In this document: one piece after another, positions 1-11,500 of the stretch
How the letters are laid out: each line of letters opens with the position of its first letter
Position numbering within the stretch: the first letter of the stretch is position 1
From: Xestospongia muta
Lineage: Eukaryota > Porifera > Demospongiae > Haplosclerida > Petrosiidae
Assembly: GCA_963693285.1 (NCBI GenBank)
Contig: OY848924.1
Span: forward strand, 3,985,214-4,049,213
DNA: 64,000 nt
Reading direction: 5' to 3'
Program-made: the position numbers and the translations under genes
The notes under the pieces: model-generated
What the model saw: only the letters and a program-made list of their open reading frames with translations
Told to the model about the DNA's origin: nothing
Database searches by the model: none

Positions 1-1928
1 GCCATTCCCAGAGGTGCTGTAATAACTGAGACGAAGTATTCATGGCAAACTCAGGCATCTTTGTGGAGACAATAGAAATGCACCACATCTTTATCCAAAA
101 ACCTGATTTGAAACGTAAACCATACAACTGGAAGAAGTAGTAACTGTTCATTCTATTAATAATGTTATAATATCAGATAATATTAACCTTAATAGCAAAA
201 GGAGGTTTAATAATGCAAATGATTACTATAAGTAAATGAATCAATAATATTATAATTCATTGTTCCATCATGTACTTAGCAGTACTTATGCTATGTAAGT
301 GTATTTTCCTTATATGGAATAATCCCTGACCGTGTTTCGACAATGGTTAGAATACAAATATAATAGCAGTTAGATGCTCCTTTGCATCGCTTCGTGACAC
401 TCATGCACTCCCGCAGTGACTAAACTCTATACATTTTGGTAGAAATTTTTTTTTTATAAACTTGCCAATTACACATGAAAACCAAATAATGGTCATTATT
501 TAAATATTTTATAGATTTTGAGAGTGTTTGTAAAAAATTAAAAGCATAAAGCTACAAATTTGTCTTAAAACAACAATTCACTCAATTATCATGGTGTTAT
601 AAGTAATATTGATATAGTAGTATAATTATTACCATGGAAGTTGTTGCTATGGTGATGAATACACAAAAACATATCATATACCAAGAATTATTGGCGACGA
701 TAAAATTTGGTGGAATTGTAAAAATTAATATTTGGCAAGATTAAATTTGATGAATTTAGCACATGTCTTGTTACCACACCCACTTTAATGAAATAAAATG
801 GAGTTCAGGTTTGATTCTGTTGTTAGAGGCTACCACATGTACAAAAGTGTGCATGTGGCAACTATGTGATAATTTTGACTGTTATTTAATTTGGTGATTT
901 TTTTAAATTTGCCAATTTGCCAAATTTTATCAGTCGTCAATAAATCCCACTATATGGTATTTGCTCTATAGTAACAGTTGCTATGACAGCTATTACTATG
1001 ACAATTGGTGTTGCTATAGTAATAGTTGCTATGGTGAGAGACATGCTGTGTGTTAGAGTAATTGTTGCTTTGGTGACGTACATTCTTTTTCTTAGTAATT
1101 GTTTCTATGGTAAACATAAGTGCTGTTGCTATATTAAATTATGTAAATTATCTGATTCCTAGGAAATTTTGAATAAATGTGACTATAAATATGAAAAAGG
1201 TACTTAACATCCAAATGAATTTTGAACCAATGCTTGTGTCAAAATGGTTCTTACACATCCATCTTGAGCAGGAAATTAATGTAATTTAGTACTTATAAAA
1301 GCCAATCATTCTGCTTGTCACATACAAAATATTAATAACATTTTTCAAGATGATCCCACGGCAACAATTTATTCACAAGAGTTCTTTCGAAATCTGTTTG
1401 CACTTAGGTAACATTTTCATATCTATGGGCATAAATGTTTGCCTATATGTGGTTACTACACAGCCACTTTATACAAACTTGTATATTTGGTGTACATTCT
1501 ATATAAAATGATCATGTAGCAAATGCAAATAGAACACTCGTTCAAAATTCTTAGGAACAACTTGTGGTTTTCATTAAATAATGCAATAATAATGCTCATT
1601 CATATTATTTCTAAACTATAATATCTGACTTCATTAATGATATCATGACTAACAGACAGTAACCTTGAACACTGTTTGTTAGTTCTTGTGTTATATATAT
1701 ATAGAATAGCCTTGTTACAAGTTACATAATGAAAGTACCATTTTTAGTATGTTCACATAATGATTTAATATGTATTATTATTCAAATATTTTGGAAAAAT
1801 TATTAATAGAATCAAGATCTGGTGAAGAACAGTTGCTGTAGAATGTAGGTTCCTAGTTACATCAGTAATACACCTCAAATCATGTGTCTTATTGATTTGA
1901 AGTAATTGGAACAATTTGATCATCAAAA
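1..1928. repeat. Long intron repeat unit, copy A
   Basis: Direct repeat of 3943-5870 and 14590-16520, near-identical over most of its length. It begins inside the transposon relic (its right end is at about 366-412) and includes degenerate GTTGCTATGGT-type tandem motifs at about 960-1100. It stops at about 1928, where the region that carries an ankyrin exon in the sister copies is deleted. No coding exon seen. Confidence 0.8.
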
Positions 1929-1932
1929 TTTG

Positions 1933-2445
1933 GAAAACAACACATGATGCACTAAAAAATTTAGAAAAAATATTTGTGTATATGTAGGTTGCTACGCAGC
2001 CACTTTGTACTGGATGTTTACCAGTTTTGGTATCCTAGAAATATATACATTGTCTTCCTGGTTACAATATTTGGTATACATTCTAAACAAAATGATCACA
2101 TAGAACATGTATATAAACTGTTTACTTAAAATTCTTTAGCACAATGTGTGGTTTTTATTAAATAATGCAATAATTATGCTCATTAATATTATTTCTAAAC
2201 TACAATATCTGACTTCTATAATGGTATCATGACTAACAGACAGTAACCTTGAACACTGTTTGTTAGTTCTTGTGTTAGATATATAGAATAGCCTTGTTAC
2301 AAGTTACATAATGAAAGTACATCAGTAATACACCTCAAATCATGTGTCTTATTGATTTATTAACCTCATATGAAGTAATTGGAACTATTTGATCATCAAA
2401 ATTTGGTCCAATGATATGTTTTGTAATACAATTACTGTGACTTAC
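1933..2445. repeat. Intron repeat segment, related to 6432-6949 and 7462-7979
   Basis: Direct repeat of the segments immediately 3' (minus strand) of the ankyrin exons at 6950 and 7980. Contains no gene of its own. Confidence 0.75.
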
Positions 2446-2547
2446 TTTATCCTTAGTGTTGATATCAGCTTGTCCCACTTCAATTAGCAATTTTACTATG
2501 TCAGCATGACCATTCTTTGCTGCAAGATGTGCAGGTGTATGTCCAAA
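2446..2547 (-). CDS. Ankyrin-repeat exon (leftmost in window)
   Basis: 34 codons, phase 0, donor GTAAGT. Starts FGHTPAHLAAKNGHADIVKL and ends VGQADINTKDK. Splicing continues toward the left edge, so more exons are expected outside the window. Confidence 0.8.
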
Positions 2548-5500
2548 CTAGAAACATAAGAGACAAAGTTATTTAATTACAAAATAACATAAACTATTAG
2601 ACAGTAAACTATATAGTCAATGGAACCAGTCATCAGTACATATCATCATAATAATTCTATTACATTGTATAATACAAGAAGTAACCCTACAACATACTCT
2701 ACATATTCAATACAAACTAGTAATAGCAGCTAACATTTGTGACAAACAAACTGTAGTATTAAAGAAAACAATACAAACTCATGAACAATACCACATCATA
2801 AACCACACCCCTTGATTTCTAAAGAATTATGATATCATATTTTGCACACTTATTTAAGGAAACAACCACACATGTTGTACTTAGAAATTTGAATAAAATG
2901 TATGTGGTTGCTACGCGTCAAACTTGGCACTGGATGTTTTACCAAATTTGGTATCCTAGTACAATATAGCAGGTTGTGGCATTGTGATTAAAAATAATAA
3001 CAAAGGTTGTTGTATATTATTTGCTATAGTAACAATTGCTATGGTGACACAGATGCTGTTTATATAGTGATTATTGCTATGGTAACAAATACATTGATGC
3101 TGTAGTAAATTATGAGCTGCTGTTTTTTCTATGGATTAAATGATTACTTGGATTTTGTGATTTCATGTGTACCATTGGTATTGAAATTCATACATTTTTC
3201 ATGATAATTGATGAATACATATGAATTGAACATCTAGTATGTTTTGGTATTGTTTATGACAAATTTAGAATAGCTTGGCAATAAATGTTTTTCTGTCAAA
3301 ATATGTATAATATGACCACAATGACCAGGAGCGCATGAGCGTTGCAAAGCAACTTGAAGGAGCGTCAAACTCCCTTAACCAACTGTTGTCAAATCAAGGC
3401 TTAGAACATATGTCCATATATGGACATAACAACTAATGGTTTTGAATTTTAATAGCTTCTGGGCTGTAACATCTTAGTTAGGTGTGCTTTAAATAGATAA
3501 ATTTAAGAGAAGTCAAGAAGATGCCCAAGCGTCCTTGTGAAGACACGGAAGTCCCTGCTACACGAAAATGGCAGCTGACTCTGTAAATAGACCCATGAAT
3601 GGCTGGATAGATGGGGCATTTCAGGCTTACTGGAAGTCCAAGACGTGAGAACATTAAAACTAGAAGAAAGCTACAATAGAGCAATGTTGTATCTGTATTC
3701 AGTGTATAAAATAACCACTACATCAAAAAGGAATTTTTGTCATGGCAAACCTGGGACTTGTATTATGGCTTTAAGAACTTATGTGCTGATTTCACTTCTG
3801 CTCATCCTGGATACACAATATATCCAGTATGTCTCAATGGTAGTGCAATTGAGACTTTCCTTAGCCAGGTCAATTATGCCACAACAGGCCAATTAGTCAG
3901 ATCAAGCATGCCATATCAGGCCAATTATCATCAGTGAACTAAGCCATTCCCAGAGGTGCTGTAATAACTGAGACGAAGTATTCATGGCAAGCTGAGGCAT
4001 CATTGTGGAGACAATAGAAATGCACTACTCTTTATATGAAAACCTGATTTGAAACGAAAACCATACAACTGAAAGAAGTAGTAACTGTTCATTCTATTAA
4101 TAATGTTATAATATCAGATAATATTAACCTTAATAGCAAAAGGAGGTTTAATAATGCAAATGATTACTATAAGTAAATGAATCAATAATATTATAATTCA
4201 TTGTTCCATCATGTACTTAGCAGTACTTATGCTACGTAAGTGTATTTTCCTTATATGGAATAATCCCTGACCGTGTTTCGACAATGGTTAGAATACAAAT
4301 ATAATAGCAGTTAGACGTTCCTTTGTGTCGCTTCGTGACACTCATGCACTCCTGCAGTGACTAAACTCTATATTTTTGGTAGAAAATTTTTTTTTATAAA
4401 CTTGCCAATAACACATGAAAATCAAATAATGGTCATTATTTAAATATTTTATAGATTTTGAGAGTGTTTGTAAAAAATTAAAAGCATAAAGCTATAAATT
4501 TGTCTTAAAACAACAATTCACTCAATTATCATGGTGTTATAAGTAATCTTGATATAGTAGTATAATTATTACCATGGAAGTTGTTGCTATGGTGATGAAT
4601 ACACAAACACATATCGTATACCGAGAATTATTGGCGACGATAAAATTTGGTGGAATTATAAAAATTAATATTTGGCAAGATAATATTTGATGAATTTAGC
4701 ACATGTCTTGTTACCACACCCACTTTAATGAAATAAAATGGAGTTCAGGTTTGATTCTGTTGTTAGAGGCTACCACATGTACAAAAGTGTGCATGTGGCA
4801 ACTATGTGATAATTTTGACTGTTATTTAATTTGGTGATTTTTTTAAATTTGCCAATTTGCCAAATTTTATCAGTCGTCAATAAATCCCAGTATATGGTAT
4901 TTGCTCTATATTAACAGTTGCTATGGCAGCTATTACTATGACAATTGGTGTTGCTATAGTAATAGTTGCTATGGTGAGAGACATGCTGTGTGTTAGAGTA
5001 ATTGTTGCTTTGGTGACGTACATTCTTTTGCTTAGTAATTGTTTCTATGGTAACATAAGTGCTGTTGCTATATTAAATTATGTAAATTATCTGATTCCTA
5101 GGAAATTTTGAATAAATGTGACTATAAATATGAAAAAGGTACTTAACATCCAAATGAATTTTGAACCAATGCTTGTGTCAAAATGGTTCTTACACATCCA
5201 TCTTGAGCAGGAAATTAATGTAATTTAGTACTTATAAAAGCCAATCATTCTGCTTGTCACATACAAAATATTAATAACATTTTTCAAGATGATCTCACGG
5301 CAACAATTTATTCACAAGAGTTCTTTCGAAATCTGTTTGCACTTAGGTACAATTTTCATATCTATGGTCATAAATGTTTGCCTATATATGGTTACTACAC
5401 AGCCACTTTGTACAAACTTGTATATTAGGTATACATTCTATATAAAATGATCATGTAGCAAATGCAAATAGAACATTCATTCAAAATTCTTAGGAACAAC

Positions 5501-8500
5501 TTGTGGTTTTCATTAAATAATGTAATAATTATGCTCATTCATATTATTTCTAAACTATAATATCTGACTTCATTAATGGTATTATGACTAACAGACAGTA
5601 ACCTTGAAGACTGTTTGTTAGTTCTTGTGTTATATATATAGAATAGCCTTGTTACAAGTTACATAATGAAAGTACCATTTTTAGTATGTTCACATAATGA
5701 TTTAATATGTATTATTATTCAAATATTTTGGAAAAATTATTAATAGAATCAAGATCTGGTGAAGAACAGTTGCTGTAGAACGTAGGTTCCCAATTACATC
5801 AGTAATACACCTCAAATCATGTGTCTTATTGATTTATTAACCTCATATGAAGGAACTATTTGATCATCAAAATTTGGTCCAATGATATGTTTTGTAATAC
5901 AATTACTGTGACTTACTAATGAATCCTTAGTGTTGACATCAGCTTGTCCAACTTCAATTAGCAATTTTACTATGTCAGCATAACCATCTGCTGCAAGATG
6001 TGCAGGTGTACGTCCTAACTAGAAACATAAGAGACAAAGTTATTTAATTACAAAGGACATAAACTATTAGACAGTAAACTATATAGTCAATGGAACTAGT
6101 CATCAGTACATATTATCATAACAATTCTATTACAGTCTATAATATGAGAAGTAACTGCACAGCATACTCTACATATTCAATATAAACTACTAATAGCAGC
6201 TAACATTTGTGAAAAACAAACTGTAGTAGTAACATATTCTCTTTATTAGTTCTATCTCATTCCATGATGTCACTATATGACATTATTATTGAGTCACTAA
6301 ACAAGCTAACATATTAAGACACACAAATTCTATATTAAAGAAAAATGATACAAGCACATAAAGAATAGTACATTACAATGCACACACCTTGACTTTTCTA
6401 AAGAATTATGATATCATTTTATGTGAACTTAATTGGGAAAACAACACATGATGCACTAAGAAATTTAGAAAAAATATTTGTGTATATGTAGGTTGCTACG
6501 CAGCCACTTTGTACTGGATGTTTACCAAATTTGGTATCCTAGTAATATATTGATTGTCTTCCTGGTTACAATATTTGGTATACATTCTAAACAAAATGAT
6601 CACATAGAACATGTATATAAACTGTTTAATTAAAATTCTTTAGCACAATGTGTGGTTTTTATTAAATAATGTCATCATTATGCTCATTCATATTATTTCT
6701 AAACTACAATATCTGACTTCTATAATGGTATCATGACTAACAGACAGTAACCTTGAACACTGTTTGTTAGTTCTTGTGTTATATATATAGAATAGCCTTG
6801 TTACAAGTTACATAAGGAAAGTACATCAGTAATACACCTTAAATCATGTGTCTTATTGATTTATTAACCTCATATGAAGTAAGTGGAACTATTGGATCAT
6901 CAAAATTTGGTCCAATGATATGTTTTGTAATACAATTACTGAGACTTACTTCATCCTTAGTGTTGACATCAGCTTGTCCCACTTCAATTAGCAATTTTAC
7001 TATGTCAGCATAACCATCTGCTGCAAGATGTGCAGGTGTACGTCCTAACTAGAAACATAAGAGACAAAGTTATTTAATTACAAAGGACATAAACTATTAG
7101 ACAGTAAACTATATAGTCAATGGAACTAGTCATCAGTACATATTATCATAACAATTCTATTACAGTCTATAATATGAGAAGTAACTGCACAGCATACTCT
7201 ACATATTCAATATAAACTACTAATAGCAGCTAACATTTGTGAAAAACAAACTGTAGTAGTAACATATTCTCTTTATTAGTTCTATCTCATTCCATGATGT
7301 CACTATATGACATTATTATTGAGTCACTAAACAAGCTAACATATTAAGACACACAAATTCTATATTAAAGAAAAATGATACAAGCACATAAAGAATAGTA
7401 CATTACAATGCACACACCTTGACTTTTCTAAAGAATTATGATATCATTTTATGTGAACTTAATTGGGAAAACAACACATGATGCACTAAGAAATTTAGAA
7501 AAAATATTTGTGTATATGTAGGTTGCTACGCAGCCACTTTGTACTGGATGTTTACCAAATTTGGTATCCTAGTAATATATTGATTGTCTTCCTGGTTACA
7601 ATATTTGGTATACATTCTAAACAAAATGATCACATAGAACATGTATATAAACTGTTTAATTAAAATTCTTTAGCACAATGTGTGGTTTTTATTAAATAAT
7701 GTCATCATTATGCTCATTCATATTATTTCTAAACTACAATATCTGACTTCTATAATGGTATCATGACTAACAGACAGTAACCTTGAACACTGTTTGTTAG
7801 TTCTTGTGTTATATATATAGAATAGCCTTGTTACAAGTTACATAAGGAAAGTACATCAGTAATACACCTCAAATCATGTGTCTTATTGATTTATTAACCT
7901 CATATGAAGTAAGTGGAACTATTGGATCATCAAAATTTGGTCCAATGATATGTTTTGTAATACAATTACTGAGACTTACTTCATCCTTAGTGTTGACATC
8001 AGCTTGTCCCACTTCAATTAGCAATTTTACTATGTCAGCATGACTATTCATTGCTGCAAAATGTGCAGGTGTACATCCATTCTAGAAACATAAGAGACAA
8101 AGTTATTTAATTACAAAGACGAAAAATCACAAAAGACTTATTTACAATAGAACATCTGTTCATAATGTTATAATTAGAACTGTAATTTTGAATTGCCATG
8201 TGACGAATGGTTGACTTCGCAAGGTGAAAAGTGTTGTTTGTTAAATCCTCGAAAGTTGTGTAATTTGAAGTATGTCGAAGGTATGCATTGAAAATGTATG
8301 GATTTTTTAGTTTGCTACTTTCTTACAGAACTAGACAGCCAAATTTTATGTATAAAATGGGCATTTGTGAGCTAAATCCATTGGTACAAATTCCATGTAG
8401 ATAGTACGTAAAATAGCAAAGTTATTTACATGTCTGGGTGGCCCAACTCAACTCGGACAGTGTATAGTTCTTGTGTTATATATATAGAATAGCTTTCATA

Positions 8501-11500
8501 GAAGTCACATAATGAAAATACCATTTTTAGTATGTTGATTGCAAGAGAAATCTAGCAAATTTACAAGTTATAGAAAGAAACTAATCACAACATATTGATA
8601 TGTCCACCTCAGAAAGTATTTATCAAATGTGCTCTAGAGGGAAGGAAACATTATGAGGTCATCTGCCATTCAGTCAATACAGTCAGAGTAGTTGAAGAGG
8701 ACACTTTTCTGGGAAATGTGAAAGCTGAGATAGCAGTAATGAAAGTAGAAAAACGTCCATGGTAACTTGGTAAGAGACTATCTTATTAAATGGTCTAAAT
8801 CTATGTTTTAGGATCAACACAGGAACAGGTATAACTTTGTTAAGATTTTTAAAAAACACTAAGTAAAGTTTTGCTCATGCTGTCTACACATATATAATGT
8901 GGCCCAAATTGTAGGTGTTTTTCATTGAACAGTTTCTAGGTATCATGGAATATAAAAACGTTGTCAAGGAAGTGATGTAAGATATGAAAGGATTGGACAA
9001 AACCTTAGTGGGACCTCCAGCAATACAAGCACTGAACCTAGTAACGTGTGTACAAGGTGAAGCAAGACTATTCAGAGAACACACTGTCATTATATCCTGA
9101 AATATTCAAAGGACTGATGAAATTAACATGTAACTATACAATAAGGTAAAGATGATGTCCAGCCCTGTACAATGTTTGATACAAATTTCCAATAGTACTG
9201 TACAAACTACTTTAATTACTTGTAGAAATGATCCCACTAATTACTACACATTAGAGAACCAATATTTATATCCAAATAATTATTGATGTAAATACATGTG
9301 CTAGATACATGACAAAGTATGTAACAAAAGGTGAATTATCTTAAAAGCTCATTATTATCAATTTTTAATCCTGTATTAAATACCATTGTAACAACAACAC
9401 TACTTATAAAGCATTACAAGGTGCAATGTTATGTTGTGTTGACAAACATGATTACATTACTCAAGAAACAGCATATCTGCTGCTCCATCTACTGCTGGTA
9501 AGTTGTACATACAATTTTGTAATAATCATCTAATAAACAAAACAAAATCTTCCAAGCAAACAAGCTGCTTATGTAGATGGCAATAGAATATTATAGGAAC
9601 ATATGTACATGTACTTTGTTTATATGAGCTAGTACATTCCCAACCAATAACAATATGTGATATGTTTATATCATATAACAGTTCACAATACTTGTGGGTT
9701 CACAGTCAACTGTATGTACTACAACATGTCTTGTTTACATTACTATATATAGTAATGTGAAAAATAAATATTGTACTACATACAAGTATTGAGACATAAC
9801 TGAATCTTTAGCATTTACTCACTAATAAGACAATGAGGAATATAGTGCTGAGAATTCTTATTACAATTAAACTGTGATTACATTATGTTACTTGCTTATA
9901 CCACACAGTGCATTATGTATTTCTTTTGTATATTTGTATTCACTATAATTAACAAGATGTCTTTGTTCATTATCCATAGTGAGAACAGGTTTGTCATTAT
10001 GTTATGTTTACAGCAGGTTGTGCAATTGTGATGAAAAATAATCACAAAGTTTGTGGTATATTATTTGCTATAGTAACAGTTGCTATGGTGACATAGATGC
10101 ACAGTTTGTATAGTGATTATTGCTATAGTAACAAATACATTGATGCTGTAGTAAATTACGAGCTGTTGTTTTTTTCTATGGATTAAATGATTTCTTGGAT
10201 TTTTTGATTTAATGTGTACGATTGGTATTGAAATTCATACATTTTTCATGATAATTGATGAATACATATGAATTGAACATCTAGTATGTTTTGGTATTGT
10301 TTTTGACAAATTTAGAATAGCTCAACAATAAATGTTTTTCTGTCAAAATATGTATAATATGACCACAATGACCAGGAGTGCATGAGCGTCGCAAAGCAAC
10401 TCGAAGGAGTGTCAAACTTCCTTAACCAACTGTTGTCAAATCAAGGCTTAGAACATATGTCCATATATGGACATAACAGCTAATGGTTTTGCATTTTAAT
10501 AGCTTCTGGGCTGTAACATCTTAGTTAGGTGTGTTTTAAATAGATAAACTTAAGACAAGTCAAGAAGATGCCCAAGTGTCCTTCTGAAGACACAAAAGTC
10601 CCTGCTACACGAAAATGGCAGCTGACTCTGTAAATAGACTCATGAATGGCTGGATAGATGGGGCATTTCAGGCTTACTGGAAGCCCAAGACGTAAGAAAT
10701 TTAAAACTAGAAGAAAGCTACAATAGAGCAATGTTGTATTTGTATTCAGTGTATAAAATAACAACTATATCAAAAAGGAATTTTTGTCATGGCAAACCTG
10801 GAACTTGTATTATGGCTTTAAGAACTTATGTGCTGATTTCACTTCTGCTCATCCAGTACGTCTCAATGGTAGTGCAACTTTCTTTAGCCAGGTCAAGGCC
10901 AATTAGTCAGGTCAAGCATGCCATATCAGGCCAATTATCATCATTGAACTAAGCCATTACCAGAGGTATTGAAATTCATACATTTTTCATGATGATTGAT
11001 GAATACATATGAATTGAACATCTAGTATGTTTTGGTATTGTTTTTGACAAATTTAGAATAGCTCGGCAATAAATGTTTTTCTGGCAAACTATGTATAATA
11101 TGACCACAGTGACTAAACTCTATACTTTTTGGTAGAAATTATTTTTTACAAACTGATATGTCTTGTAATACAAATTACTGTGACTTACTTTATCCTTAGT
11201 GTTGACATCAGCTTGTCCAACTTCAATTAGCAATTTTATTGTGTCAGCATGACCATTCTCTGCTGCATAATGTGCAGGTGTACGTCCAAACTAGAAACAT
11301 GAGAGACAAAGTTATTTAATTACAAAATAACATAAACTATTAGACAGTAAACTATATAGTCAATGGAACCAGTCACCAGTACATATCATCATAATAATTC
11401 TATTACTTTGTATAATACAAGAAGTAACCCTACAACATACTCTACATATTCAATACAAACTACTAATAGCAGCTAACATTGATAAACAAACTGTAGTAGT

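Larger units (their letters stand above)
3326..4354. mobile_element. DNA-transposon relic with ~45-bp inverted ends, full length
   Basis: The left end starts CAGGAGCGCATGAGCG and the right end, read on the other strand, starts CAGGAGTGCATGAGTG; the similarity continues for about 45 bases. Flanks are CAATGAC on the left and CAGTGAC on the right, a plausible 7-8 bp target duplication. Paralogous sites at 11107 and 12907 hold a single CAGTGACT with no element. The interior has broken plus-strand coding remnants, including WDLYYGFKNLCADFTSAHPG and LNGSAIETFLSQVNYATTGQ, which look like a transposase C-terminus, but with several stops. The 8-bp class of target duplication fits hAT or P-type elements; the superfamily is not established. 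Confidence 0.68.
8082..10372. other. Large intron of the ankyrin gene: remaining content
   Basis: Apart from the gypsy fragment, the dispersed repeat and a GTTGCTATGGTGAC motif at 10079-10092, nothing is recognisable. The 8150-8450 stretch appears unique within the window. Confidence 0.5.

Noticed and set aside
4923..5111. 62-residue hydrophobic frame, also at 15569-15757
   Set aside because: It is the translation of degenerate GTTGCTATGGT tandem motifs inside an intron repeat; copy A has it broken and there is no other coding evidence.
10525..10952. Overlapping frames on both strands in the transposon relic (also at 12325, 14125 and 14331)
   Set aside because: They are copies of the same dead element in several frames with stops; not independent genes.
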